From: Yamagishiella unicocca
Taxonomy: Eukaryota; Chlorophyta; Chlorophyceae; Chlamydomonadales; Volvocaceae
Assembly (NCBI GenBank): GCA_003116995.1
Contig: BDSL01000020.1
Span: 434,001 to 498,000 of the forward strand
Reading direction: 5' to 3'
Length of the DNA stretch: 64,000 bases
In this document: piece after piece, positions 23,360 through 34,755 of the stretch
Position numbering within the stretch: position 1 is the stretch's first letter
Layout: the number at the start of each line of letters is the position of its first letter
The notes under the pieces: generated by a model
Seen by the model: the letters and a program-made list of their open reading frames with translations, nothing else
Told to the model about the DNA's origin: nothing
The model's database searches: none
Position numbers and translations under genes: made by a program

Positions 23360-25558
23360 CAGGGTGGGTATGGGTAGAGCGGTGGGGAATGTGGAGGAGT
23401 TGTGGGCTGCGTGGGAATGCAAGGGGAGTTGGCGCGCATGTTTGGCGACGGGGCTGCAGAGTGCCCAGCAGTCCCCCCTGCCGCCCGCTTGCCCTCAACA
23501 TCCCCCACGCCGCAAGCAGATTGGCAAGGCCTAGTCTGTTATTGTAAGCGCTTAGTTGCCGTCGCAGCCGACCCTCGCACGGTCTGCGTCAGCAGCAGGT
23601 TGCGTCGGGAGGCGGCGGAGAACAGCTGCCATCCATTGATATATGATTTTTGCTTTCCGACTTATATAAAGCACACTCGTAAGTGCGTTCGCTTTTGCTA
23701 TGAGCAGCTTAAATTTGAGGATGGTTCTGGCCGATCGCCGCAGCGCACTGACCTTTTCCGGTCGGGCTACCAGCTCCCTGCCACCAAGAATCAATCTATT
23801 GTATTGCGTTCCGAAAGCAAGGAAATTTGCAGTGATCTGTGCTTGTTTCAGATTTGGCACAACCGTGGGAGAACGTAAGATAGGTTTCGTTACAGACAAT
23901 ACGAGTTTGATCAACGCACTTATTTCCAATGCTCGTAGAATGGTAAAATATCAGTGGACCGTTTGGCCTGCGCCGATCCGATGGAACCTGTGAACGGTTC
24001 CAACAGCTTTCTGACTAGCTGCCTCTACCTTAAACCTACCTGTGGTGCGCAGACATAGTAGCTCCCCTTAATCATTTGCAAGGGGGGTAAATCGTTATAG
24101 TCAGGAAGGTCCACAGATGTTGGAATGCAGTTCACGCAACGTGCTCTTTGTGCCTGGCACTGGCTTAGCTCATGTGTAAGATCCGAAACAGCCTAAGTTC
24201 TGAAAAATATAAAGGTGACACATTTGTTGAAGCGTGTCTTCAACTAGAGGAAGACGCCTGCCCGCCGCCACCGGCGCCATCGATTCACGTTTACAGCCCA
24301 CAAAAATCACCAGCATACGCGGGCGTGAGGTTCCGGGCTCCAATTGGATAGACAACGGACGTACTTTAGGCAAAACCACGGCAAAGCCCGCTAACAACAC
24401 GGCAAGCTGAGCTGGGTACTAGGCCTCCGATTTCTACCACCAGACAGCGGGGCACGCAACGTAGCACATGGAGTGACACCCGGCTGAAAGGCAAACCCTG
24501 AAGGGGCTGACTGGTATTGGAACATGCTTGTAGGGGCTAGTATAGGCTAGCTGGGTCCCGAGGAAGGGGATATGGGCAACGCTGGCAGGGAATATAAGGA
24601 CTCCCACCTGCTCCCAACTACTATCAATATCCGCGTCAGAAGCGTGAGCCTGCATGTGGGTGGCCAGTGTTAGTCGGGCATACCCTGGCACACCGCGCCA
24701 TGGACCGTTATGTACTCCCTGGATTCTCGAGGACCAGGCTAAAACAGGCTAGAAGCATGCACCTGCGTGCATAATCGGCGAGGTAGAAGCTGGTAGAAGG
24801 CAGTATGGAAGGCAGATAGGTTGCGAGGTAACGGCTCAGAAACACACTTTCATGCTCTGAATGGCGTCATTTGTGCACTTGCAGCTTTCCTGCGGCCTCA
24901 AGCGAGGGTAAGCGAAGCTTTTGAGGGGGCCACGGGGTAGGCTGATCACAGCGTCCCTGGTGTGCCGTACCCGGGCTTCGTTGCATCCGTCCTTATTTTG
25001 CTGGCGTAGAAGGCGAAAAACCCAACTGGATGCGGATTAACAAGGGCTGCGGTATAGAACATGGGTATCAGGCAAGCTCTCGCGCTCTGGGCACGCTAGG
25101 ACACAGCTAGACACCAACTTGCAGGAGCCAACCATAAATCACAACATGACACACGTCGATCATCCTTTTCAAAGAAGCGATATGATCTCCAGGCGTGGTG
25201 CAAGCTGATGTGTGTGAACGGTGTGTTGAACACTAGATTATCCGCATTCGCTATCCCCCAAATAAACATCCGCAATAGGGCATTCGCAATTGACGACTGC
25301 ATTCTACTTTTTCCCTTTCAATACAGCAGATCATTTTATGGTACACAGGAACGCAGCACTTAGAGGACGGCTTCGTACCGACCGTGTCAGTTATTATATC
25401 GCTCGTTCTTATGCCATAGTGAACCGGATATAGTCTCTTACCGTGCATCCTGTTGATGCTTTACAACATAACATTGCTGAAGCGCCGTGGTCAATTTGAT
25501 CAAGTTCACGGACAGGTGTGGTGGTGTCCTTCCATTGTCGCGCTCCAATCAACAGCCG

Positions 25559-28500
25559 ATGCTCACATCCGTATTGCAGCGCAGCAATTGTCTGCCCATC
25601 GCTGAGAGCAGTCGGGTGCTCCGAGTCGCCATCGGTGCCGCGCCAGGCCACACGTTCACATCCCGCTCCCTAGCAACCATCGGAATGGGCGGCCGCAACA
25701 GCAAGCACCAGAACCAGCAGCGTAACCCTAGCCAGCGCGGCAGGGCTGCTGCGACGGCGGTGGAGGTCCCTACGGAGCCAGCCAAGGTAAGGATGGTGAT
25801 GCTGTGTCCATCCCATATGCGGTCGCGCAAGAGTCGCGGCATGTTGCTGACTGCGCCTACGTCACAACGTCTTTGGACGCCCCTTTCCTGGTCCCAGCGC
25901 GTAGAGGCACATATTAGCCCAGCATGCGGCGTATGTTTGGCCCCCACCCCCAGCCATCGTCCGGGCACGGAACACGGCCTGCATCTGATCCTTTTGTCGC
26001 CGATCGCATGTCTCTCTATGGATTGGTTTCTACAGGGCGGCAGTCGGATATGTGGGGGTATGCAAGGGAGCCTCAGCCCTTGCCGCCCCAATGACCCCGA
26101 CCGCCGAACCGTCCAGCCAGCGCCCTCCCCCCCCCCCCCTACGCCCAACCGCACATGCCACGCCACGCGGCAGACCCCCTCACCACCCGCCGCGCCCTCA
26201 CCCCCTGCCTTCCCGCATTCGACCGCCGTACGTGTACGGCACCAGGCGTACGATGCGCTGTGCGAGCGGCTCAAGGAGATCTCCGCGCTGCAGGGCATTA
26301 GCGGCCTGCTGGACTGGGACGAGATGGTGGGTTGGGTTGGGCTGGTTGCGGTTGGGTTTCGGAGCGGCGGGACCCGGGCGTCTTACCCCGGATGTGCCCC
26401 AGAGGAGAAGCGTGGGGGAATGATCCGTGCGTGGGGAGGTTGGAGGCTTACCCCGCGGTCGTAAGCAGCTGCATGCGGCCGGGGACGCACTCGCCGCATC
26501 TGCGACCTGACGAGCCACGATGCCCGTTGCTTGGTGGGAGGTGCGCTGGGGGTGTAAGTGGCGAAGAAAACCGCGTTAACGACGTAGGAGGAGGCGAAGC
26601 GACCGGCGATAGCGCGGTGGGGTGTGTGTGTGTTGTGTGTGTGTTTGGGGGAGGGGGTCAGCTCTCTCGACCGACATTATTATCGTCTTGTTGTGCTGCA
26701 TACGGCCCGCAGACGGTTGTCTGGTCGTACGCTGCGTCTCATTAAAGTACAGGAGGGCCCGCTCTCTCCACCACCCCACATCGCATACTACTGATCAGTG
26801 CACGGATGTCATCAGGGGCGCTACCGCTCACTACCCCCCGCTCACTGACCCCCGCTCATTGACCCCCGCTCACTGAACCCCGCTCACTGAACCCCGCTCA
26901 CTGCCCCCGTCCGCCGCCCCCCCCACCCTTTCCCTCCCGCTCCCAGGTGATGATGCCCTCAGGCGCAGCAAACAGCCGCGGCACGCAGAAGTCCGCGCTG
27001 GCGGGGGTGCTGTACGACAAGGAGACCGAACCCCAGGTACGACATCGGCTCGGTGCGGGGGGAAGAGGGCGGGGAGGAGGGGGTTTCTGGAGGCGCCAAA
27101 CACCTTGTCCCCCCTCCCGGCCATACAGGGCCACTCATGCGACGACGTCCTCTCACCCCCCCCCCACCGCCCCCACACACCCCCTTCCCCCCTGCGTGGC
27201 TTGCTTGCTGCTTGCTTGCTGCTTGCTGGCTGGCTTGTTAGCTTTAGCTTCTACTTCTAACCCATCCTGTGTTGCTTGCTCGGTACCAGATTGGCGCACT
27301 GCTGGCGGTGCTCAAGGACGCGCCGGCTGGCAGCCTGGACGCGATCCAGGTGGGGGCCTTATGATGGGTGTGCATGTGTTTTAAGTAAGCTGTGTGTGTT
27401 TTAAATACGTGTAAGCTGTGTGTGTGTGTGTGCATGTGTGTGTGTGTTTTGAGTGCTAGGCTGCCGGCCGCATCTCGGCCCCCCCTTTGCCGCCCTCGGT
27501 TTGTCAGCCGTGGATTCGCGGATTCTCTTATCAACCCCCCTGCTGCACCGCACCGCTGCCGCGTGCCCAACTTCCACCGTCCGCATCCACGCCGTCGCCG
27601 ACGCAACCGTTGTCGTTGATCCAACTAACGAACCCTCAACCGACTCAACCACCGCGCAGGCTGCAGTGGTTCGCGACGCCAGCCGCAGCTACATCAAGCA
27701 GACCGCTCTGCCCAAGGTGAGTGGGGGGCGCGGACACCGGACGGGGGTGGGGTTGCAGAAAAGAACTGGTTACTTGACGTGGGAATTGTAGCTGGGGGTA
27801 ATTCTCCAGGCGGTATCCATCAGCCGTCCAGGGCGAAGGGGGGGATAAGTGTTAGTCCATCCCCCTTCCCTTCCCCTGCTCCCTGCTTGCGTGGTGGTCT
27901 GGTTCCGTAGCACGAGGACGGAGGTGGAGGCGAGCGGAGGCGTGGAGGAGGGGCGTGGCTGGCTGCCTGGCTGGCTGCCTGGCTGGGTGCGGCATAGGAT
28001 CCAGCAACGGGCGGATGCGAGGGCTCGGGGGGCTGAGGAGCCCATCCCTGGACCGCAGCCTTCTTGACAGCCTCCTGATAAAAACACACAGACGCGTGGG
28101 GCCGCCGTCACAACCCCCCGCGGCCCCCTCGCTTGTCCCCTCATCCCCCACAGGAGCTGGCCCAGCGTATCGCTCGCCTGAGGTCGGACAGCTACGCTGT
28201 GCGTGGGTGCTCCGAGGGGAACAAGCTACGGGCTGGGAGGCGGTGGAATGGGAGGCGGTGGAATGGGAATCGTCGCGGGAATGGGAATCGTCGCGGGACA
28301 GTGAATGGGCGGGTGCGGGGTTGCAAGATTGGCCAGGGAGCCTGCTAGTCGTAGTCTTGGATCTCGGCGTACCCGTGGTACGGCAGTTTGCCGCGCGGGT
28401 CATCAAAACCCTAACCCGCCATCGCCCCACCCGCAGGCCTGGGTCAAGGCCAAGCAGGAGAACGACTTCTCCTTGTTCGCGCCCTCCCTGAAGGAGTGGG

Positions 28501-31019
28501 TGGAGATCAGCAAGGAGAAGGCAAGGTGAGCCGATGGGAGGGCGGCTGGCCCTCCTCCTCCTTGCCTTCCTCCTTGCCTTCCCTCTTGCCTTCCTCCTCC
28601 CCGCCAACCCGCGCCGCCCCGCCGACGCTCCCCCCCTCTCCACCATTGTTGGCCCACGGGTTTCCTTCCTTTGGCCCGGCCTCCCCCTTCTCCACCCTGC
28701 CACCCCCACCCCACCGCACTACCCAAACCCCAGGCTCATCGACCCCTCAAAGCCCGCGTACGACGTGCTGCTGGACGACTACGAGAAGGGCCTTACGGGA
28801 GAGCGCCTGGACCAAGTTTTCTCGCAGGTGCGGTGCCGTACTGCACTGTACGGCGAACCTGCGCCCCTAGCCATCCAGTTAGGCTTCCAGCTTTTCCTTT
28901 TCGTTACGTCGCACTGTGTGTTGGTGCCCTGCCCCGCCACCGCCACTGCCGCTGCCACTGCCCTGGGGCCCCTCGTTTCTGCCCTCCGTCTCCTACGTCG
29001 TATAACCGGGTGTCCGCGCCACCCCCATCCCCGCCCGAAGCCTATGCACCAGCTACACCTCCCATGTCGGGTAACCGGTTCTTTTCTGTTAAACCCCCCC
29101 CCGCCCCCTTTTCTTCTCGAATACGTTGCCTTATCACCTTACACTACGATTCACCTCCCGGCGCCTTGTCCGCTGCGCCCCAGGTTCGTGAGGGTCTGGT
29201 GCCCTTGATCGCCGACATCAAGAGCCGGGGTCGCAAGATCGACACGACCTGGCTGGAGGGCGAGTACGATGTGGACACGCAGGCGGCGCTGTGCAAGAAG
29301 GTGCGGCGGGGGGGCGGGGCAACGGCGTGTGGGTTGTACGGGGCAAATAAAGCACGGGGTGGGGTGGCATAAAGACCGGTGACACGACATGGGTACAATA
29401 GCTGGCGGGGTGGGGTGGAGTGGAAGCTGGTGAAGCGGCGAAGAAGAAGGAAAGCTAGGCCCTCTCCCCCAACGTCGCCTAGCGGCTCGTGTAGCTTTTC
29501 TCCTCCTTCCCCCATGTCGTGCAAAGGGGTTTTCTCCCCCCTCCTCCCCTGGAGCCCAGGTGGCTCTGGACCTGGGCTTCAACCTGGACAACGGGCGGCT
29601 AGACGTGTCTGTGCACCCCTTCACCGGGGGGGCGCACAGCACGGATGTGCGCATGACCACACGGTTCAAGAAGGACGACTTCGTTGAGGGGCTCACGGGT
29701 GGGTGGGGGTGGGGCGGGAGGGGGGAGGGGGCGGGGCGGGGCGGGGCGAGGGCGGACCTGAGGGAACCTAGTGCGGTTGGTTGAGGGTGGGGCTGGTGGG
29801 TTGGGGGGTTCGAGGGAGACCCGTGGATGTCCGGGGGGAGTGCGGTGAGACCAGCCGTGGCACTGATCGGGGCGTGTGTCGCGAGGTACGACACCATATC
29901 ACGTGGCGGTCTGCCGTACAGGGGAAGGTAAGAACCCAAGCCCTTGCTAAATGCTCTACTTCCTTCGTTGGGGGCCATCCCGTCAGCCGGGCAGCCGCCC
30001 AGCCAGGGAGTCGCAGCTTGGGGGGAGGGGTCTCCTCGTCGATCCCGCACCAGCGGTCCCCTCCCCTATACAGCCCCTTCACTCGTAAAGTCCTGTTGCT
30101 TGCATACCGGCATACCGGCATATCCTTCGCGGCCCCCCCACCGTTTCCCGCCCCTTGCAACCAACAACCGCTCATCAACCATTAAACCCGACTCCTGTCA
30201 TGCCCCCTTTCAACCCCGCCCTTCGTCCCGCGCTCCAGGCGCCATCCATGAGACCGGCCACGCGCTGTACGAGCAGGGCCGCAATCAGGAGTACGACGGT
30301 CTGCCGGTCAACGCCGCGCTGTCCATGGGCATGCACGAGAGCCAGAGCCTGCTGTGGGAGCGGATGGTGGCGCTGTCCCCGAGCTTCGCCGAGTACCTGC
30401 TGCCGCTGCTGAAGGTGGGGGTTTCGAGGAAGAGAGGAAGGGGGGGGTGTACCTGCTGCTGCCGCTGCTGAAAGTAGGGGGTTGGGGCGGGTAGCATAAA
30501 AACCGTTTACGCGACAGGGACAGGATAGTTGGCGCATGGTCGTCGGACACCGATTTTGTGGGCGCATGCTGGAGCACTGGGTGTAGAGGGGGAGGGGGAG
30601 GAGGGGGCGCAGGTGCCAGGACGCGAGTGAGGCAGCGAAACGTGTTTACAGGTGGCGGGGCCAAAGCAACGAGGGAGTCCGAGCGGGACCACCGATCGGT
30701 CGGTGGGATGAAAGCCCAAGGGGGGGGGGGGCACGGCAGGTGGTCCTCTCTTTTTCTTGTTTCGGTCATCAGCGCCTCCACTCCATCCCTGCATGACGGC
30801 GCACCGGCCCTGCCACCTGCCTGCCCTCGTGTGTGTGTTGTGGTGTGGTGCGGTGTGGGCCCATCCCTCCCTGCCCCCCTCCCCTCCCTGCCCCCCTCCC
30901 CCCAGGAGCGCTTCCCCGAGCGCCTCGCCAGTGCCACCCCGGAGCAGCTGTACGACGCTGTCAACGTCATCACTGAGCCCTCCCTCATCCGCGTGGAGAG
31001 CGACGAGGTGGGTGGCGGA

Positions 31020-31050
<31 letters not shown>

Positions 31051-32098
31051 GCTGGTTCGGCGAGTGGTGCACGGTGCAAGGTTGTTCTCGGGCTTTGCAT
31101 ACGCCTTCCTTCTTTTCCATCTTTTCCTTACAACTCCCTCCCTCCCGCGCTCCCGGCCCCCCCCTCCCCCCCCAGGTGACCTACCCGCTCCACATCATCC
31201 TGCGTTACGAGCTGGAGCGCGGGATGCTGGACGGCAGCATTCCAGTGGAGGAGGTGCCCAAGGTCTGGAACGACAGGATGGAGTCGTACCTGGGCACCCG
31301 GCCACCCAGCGATGCCAAGGGCTGCCTGCAGGTGCGGGAGCGGGGCGGGAGCGGGCGGGGGAGGAGGGGCCGAGGCCGGGAAGGGGGCGAACCACAGGGC
31401 GGACGCACTGCTACAGCCGCGGCTTCCGACTTCCTCTAAATCCACGTACCAGCTGCGCACCAGGAATCCCGTCCCGCCGCCCAAACCCCCCTCCGCTTGT
31501 TTTTTTATTTTTTGCCACCCCCCCGCTCTTGCCTCTGCCTGATCAGGACATCCACTGGTCCATGGGCGCCTTCGGGTACTTCCCCACCTACACGCTGGGC
31601 GCCATGTACGCCACTCAGATCTACGACGCGGCCGTCAAGGAGATCCCGGATCTCGATTCCAAGATCAAGGCGGGCGACTTTAAGCCCCTCAAGGTGGGTG
31701 TCCGTCACGGCATCGGCCATGTAGGCGGGCGGGCAAAGGAACGCAACGCGACGCTTCCTCTCCCTGTGCCTATCTACCTATCTATCCCATACCTATCCCA
31801 TCCATCCTGTCTGTCTATCTGTCAGGCGCAGCGGAAGCGCCGCACTTCCATCCGCAGGTCGACATCCCCCCACAAAACAAATAGCGAAACAAACCCGCAA
31901 CTTGCGATTAACCCTCCCCCCCCACCGCCCTCGTTCCGCGGCCCCCCGCAGCTGTGGCTGAACGAGAAGATCCACAAGCTGGGCTCCCTGTACGGCAGCG
32001 GCGACGAGCTGATGACGGTGGCCACGGGCGGGCCCCTGGACCCCGCCATCTTCCTGGCGTACCTCAAGTCCAAGTACGTCGCCCTGTACAAGTTGTAG
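25559..32098 (+). CDS. M32-family metallocarboxypeptidase (Taq carboxypeptidase type)
   Basis: Zinc-dependent removal of C-terminal residues from peptides. Fifteen exons join in phase: 25559-25786, 26246-26326, 26947-27036, 27290-27349, 27660-27716, 28154-28198, 28437-28525, 28734-28827, 29184-29300, 29560-29698, 30239-30414, 30906-31007, 31176-31331, 31547-31693 and 31952-32098. The product is 575 residues; bacterial relatives are about 500. All M32 motifs are visible in order: HPF, DVRMT, the zinc site HETGH (H337, E338, H341), HESQ (E367 as third ligand), IRVESD, and GCLQDIHW. The first exon encodes a Ser/Arg/Ala-rich leader (MLTSVLQRSNCLPIAESSR...) not present in bacterial enzymes; it may target a plastid or mitochondrion. 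Upstream (25487) or downstream (25685) ATGs are alternative starts. Confidence 0.95.
26557..26590 (+). repeat. Divergent family A motif, peptidase intron 2
   Basis: GCGAAGAAAACCGCGTTAAC then GACGTAGGAGG. It resembles the AACCGGTTACGCGAC core in sense orientation. Confidence 0.5.
26824..26909. repeat. ~15-bp tandem repeat in peptidase intron 2
   Basis: About six units of CCCGCTCACTGAACC with small variations, within the pyrimidine-rich stretch before the acceptor of the exon at 26947. Confidence 0.92.
27492..27527 (-). repeat. Intronic repeat family E, copy 3
   Basis: GCCCTCGGTTTGTCAGCCGT then GGATTCGCGGATTCTC, acceptor-side half of peptidase intron 4. It is the near-exact reverse complement of the copy at 11331. 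Confidence 0.88.
27751..27795 (+). repeat. Intronic repeat family A copy, donor side, peptidase intron 5
   Basis: GGTTGCAGAAAAGAACTGGT then TACTTGACGTGGGAATTGTA, 34 nt after the donor at 27717, sense orientation. Confidence 0.88.
28970..29096 (-). repeat. Family B and family A blocks, acceptor half of peptidase intron 8
   Basis: TTTCTGCCCTCCGTCTCCTA then CGTCGTATAACCGGG at about 28978-29010. It is followed by CACCAGCTACACCTCCCATG, TCGGGTAACCGGTTCTTTTC at 29047-29087. Both are inverted relative to the donor-side copies in other introns. Confidence 0.85.
29301..29559 (+). mobile_element. Candidate introner: peptidase intron 9 with degenerate inverted ends
   Basis: Donor side 29366-29406 reads GGCATAAAGACCGGTGACAC then GACATGGGTACAATAGCTGG. 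Acceptor side about 29490-29540, reverse-complemented, reads AAACCCCTTTGCACGACATG then GGGGAAGGAGGAGAAAAGCT. CACGACATGGG is shared exactly and the flanks partially. Weaker than NEMF intron 6. Confidence 0.4.
29808..29834 (+). repeat. Intronic repeat family C copy, peptidase intron 10
   Basis: TTCGAGGGAGACCCGTGGAT then GTCCGGG in the donor-side half of the intron, sense orientation. The matching inverted copy is in the PA14-gene intron at 62349. Confidence 0.82.
30393..30480 (+). repeat. Duplicated exon end and splice donor in the peptidase gene
   Basis: The end of exon 11 with its donor (GTACCTGCTGCCGCTGCTGA then AGGTGGGG, 30393-30420) is repeated at 30449-30480 as GTACCTGCTGCTGCCGCTGC then TGAAAGTAGGGG. 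Reading on from the real exon into the second copy meets an in-frame stop, so the downstream donor would truncate the protein. Confidence 0.85.
30491..30540 (+). repeat. Intronic repeat family A copy, donor side, peptidase intron 11
   Basis: GTAGCATAAAAACCGTTTAC then GCGACAGGGACAGGATAGTT and GGCGCATGG. Sense orientation. It shares most of about 48 bp with the NEMF acceptor-side copy at 17413. Confidence 0.87.
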
Positions 32099-32179
32099 GC
32101 AGGTCACACGTGGGGCCCAGGTCTCCCGTACATATCGCTATCATGCAGGGCAGGCTGGCAGGCTGGCGGATGAAGGGGG

Positions 32180-32210
32180 GTACAAAGAAGAACCGGTAGC
32201 TCGACATGGT
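32180..32210 (+). repeat. Family A copy downstream of the peptidase stop
   Basis: GTACAAAGAAGAACCGGTAG then CTCGACATGG, 80 nt after the stop codon, thus in the 3' untranslated region or an intron within it. Confidence 0.8.
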
Positions 32211-32462
32211 GGTGGGGGGACGCAGTTAAGCGCCTGTGGGAAAGGGGAGAGGCTTTTTCCTGGGGGACCGTCTTGTGTTTGGGACGCGGAGGGGTGTCGT
32301 GGTTATGCAGCCGAAGTGCGAAGGGGCGAGGCCGCTGAGGGTGTCTGGGTCGCTGGCGATGGACACAATGTTGCCGGAATGGCAGTGGAAGAGCGGCCAA
32401 GAGATATAGATGCGGAGAGAGATATGAGCAAGTGATGCAACCAGGCATAAAATACACGCTAC

Positions 32463-32467
32463 TGTAA
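32463..32467 (+). terminator. Candidate TGTAA poly(A) signal of the M32 peptidase gene
   Basis: TGTAA about 365 nt after the stop, in AT-richer sequence between the two convergent genes. Assigned by pentamer and position only. Confidence 0.4.
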
Positions 32468-32502
32468 TTAATGCTGGATTGCCCTACAACTTTCCATTTG
32501 GT

Positions 32503-32634
32503 GGAATGCATATGCAGTGGCAGCGGTGGCAGCCATGTCTCATTGCTAGGAATGCATATGCAGTGGCAGCCATGTATATGCAATGTATAGGCAGGAATGC
32601 ATATGCAGTGGCAGCCATGTCTCATTGGCGGAAC
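32503..32634. repeat. Imperfect direct repeats (GAATGCATATGCAGTGGCAG)
   Basis: Three copies of GAATGCATATGCAGTGGCAG, two of them followed by CATGTCTCATTG, in the space between the convergent peptidase and LEA genes. Confidence 0.92.
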
Positions 32635-32867
32635 CGTTGTTTCTCCAGACTTGGGTTATTATACCCTCGCAATGTTGAGCGCGCAACCATGTGTAGGCCA
32701 TAACAAACCTGAAATGCGTCCGTCCTGTGCAAGTTTTATGCTGTTTTCCTCTTCAGTCAACGACCCTGATTGATCATTTAACAGACAAGATGAATGCTGT
32801 CTGGCCGAGATGATAACGCTTCGGGCGAGATGCCCTGTCAGGACGCGGCACATTTCACCGTTGACAG

Positions 32868-32872
32868 TTACA
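32868..32872 (-). terminator. Candidate TGTAA poly(A) signal of the LEA-like gene
   Basis: TTACA on the plus strand, that is TGTAA on the minus strand, about 270 nt past the LEA-like stop codon. Assigned by pentamer and position only. Confidence 0.4.
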
Positions 32873-33142
32873 ACACACATCATCTTGTCGCGGAGCGACA
32901 CCTCCTTTCTTCATCAATCACTCAACACCACTTTTCATCCTACCCGTCCTCCTCAACACCGAAACTGCAACCCGGCCGAAGCAGGCCCTCACGTCCGCCG
33001 CACCCGTACCCACATCGCCCACGAGCTGTCAACCGCACTCTTCAGGTAACTCGAGGCCAGGCGTTGCAAAGATGAGCGCCGCCGCGCCGTGCCGTGCGCC
33101 TTAAAAGCAAAACACGGTTTGCGTTGGGAGCCGTGCAACCGC

Positions 33143-34755
33143 TCACGAGTGGATGCCCATGCCGTGCTTGGCCTTCTCGGTGGTCTCCTCGGCGCGCTGG
33201 CCGGTCTGCGGGGAGAGGCATCGGGGAGACGAAGAGTGAGCGGCTTGCAGGTCACTTGCGACGGCAAGAGTCTGCTCCACAGTGTGGTGGTGCTCCCAAA
33301 CAGTGCGTCAGCAGGGCGGCTGGACACATCGTAGGAGGAGAATAAAAAGCGGAAAGCATTGCCTAGTTACGATATCCTGCATGCGTCCACCACGCCATTT
33401 CCATGTTCTACATCCCGTGATCACCCCGCCAACTGGGAGCGGTCCCTCGACTCACCCCCTGGATGTTCTCCTGGGCGACGTGCGACGCCTTAGTGGCCTG
33501 TTGGGGAGGGGGGAGGTCGGCGTGAGGGGGGACCCGGTGGCGGGCGGCGGAGGGGTCAAGTGAGGAGGGGGGGCGACGACTGGGAGGCGGGAAGTGGCGG
33601 CGGTGGCTGTATGTGTATGCTCACCAGAGGCAGCTCGGACGTGGGGAAGAGCCAAGGCGCTGCCCAGCCAGGTGGGTGCCGGCTACACGGTAATGACGGC
33701 AGGGAAATTTGGAAACCCCCACCACAACGGCACTTGTATTGCCTTACGCCTCTCGTCAATATTCATGCTGCCCACAGATTCATGCCACCCACAGGCCGTG
33801 GGTGGCAAGTTGTACCGCGTCCTCGTCAATATTCATGCTGCCCACAGATTCATGCCACCCACAGGCCGTGGGTGGCAAGTTGCACCGCGTCATTTCCCCC
33901 CTTCCTCCTCGCACCCCATATCACTTCTTGGGAGCTGCGCCCTACCAAATCATTCTCCAATCCCCTGGCAAGACCCTCTCTCCCTCCCTCCGTCGCTTCT
34001 CACCACTCCCTCCCTCCCCCGCTGCTCACCGCCGACTCCGTGGAATGCTGGCCGCCCATGACCGTCTCCTTGATCTGGTCGCCGGCTTGCTGCGGTCGAG
34101 GAGCAGCGGGCAGAGAGCCGGTCGGCGCGTCCCATGGGTCGGTCGGTTGGACGCTTGCAACAGCAAATGTATGCTGCCAATTACCGGTATATGCAAGGCT
34201 TTTTGTGGGATCCGGCATCCAACAACACACGACCCGCGTCACGACACATCCGAGCAATATAAGGCCCTCAATTCAGTGCAACCAAGGTGCCTAGCGCTAG
34301 CTCGCCACCCCAACCCAGCTTTCCAGCGTACAACCGTAGTGCGTCTCTCCGAAACTGTTTTCCCGCTATAATTTATTTTCCTTTTCATCGCTGTCGCGAT
34401 ACGCGCTCCGACGCTGCCCACCTGGGCGGAGTGGGTCGCGCCCGTGACGGCCTCCTCGACTCGGTGGCCGGCCTGCGGGTCGGAAAGAGGGGCGGATCGC
34501 CGGACGGGGTCAGGCCGCGATCATTCCGTCGGGCGCGGACTTCTCCAGCAAAGTATGCACAGCAGGACGACCATTCCCGCTGAAGCAAACATAGTGCGTA
34601 GTGGGCGAAGTCGAGCAACAGAGCGCTTGCTGCTGCGGCCCGCGGCTGCGTGCAGCTGCTGGGCGGGCAGCCGAGAGCCGGCTGCCCAAAGCGCGTCGCG
34701 GCTGGCTGAGCCCTGCTGAGCTCACCTTCTGGATGGTCTCCTTGATCGCGTCCAT
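33143..34755 (-). CDS. Small LEA-like (late embryogenesis abundant) protein
   Basis: Five short exons join without a phase break: 34755-34726, 34472-34422, 34089-34030, 33497-33456 and 33205-33143. All introns are phase 0. The product is 81 residues: very hydrophilic, no Cys or Trp, rich in Ala, Glu, Lys, Thr, Gln and Gly. It starts MDAIKETIQK and repeats a motif of the type AGxxxxEAVTGATHSAQ / AGDQIKETVMGGQHSTESA / TGQRAEETTEKAKHG. Such segments are expected to form amphipathic helices on drying, as in group 3 LEA and COR proteins, which protect membranes and enzymes under desiccation, cold or salt. No signal or transit peptide was seen, so the cytosol is most likely. Each exon holds about one repeat unit. 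Assignment to LEA is by composition and motif style; a small helical protein of other function cannot be excluded. Confidence 0.75.
33752..33891. repeat. 70-bp tandem duplication with hairpin, LEA intron
   Basis: Two near-identical units start with CTCGTCAATATTCATGCTGC. Each contains the perfect inverted repeat GCCACCCAC-AGGCC-GTGGGTGGC. They lie in the LEA-like gene's third intron. Confidence 0.93.

Larger units (their letters stand above)
22712..25558. other. Divergent intergenic region between NEMF and the M32 peptidase
   Basis: No coding sequence could be supported. The NEMF-proximal part is GC-rich with tandem repeats; about 23.6-25.5 kb is noticeably more AT-rich. Promoters of both flanking genes must lie here, but no individual element could be assigned. 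Confidence 0.55.

Noticed and set aside
29944..30238. Extension of peptidase exon 11 upstream through an open frame
   Set aside because: The family alignment requires LTG to join AIHETGH at 30239; the upstream frame is intron sequence without similarity.
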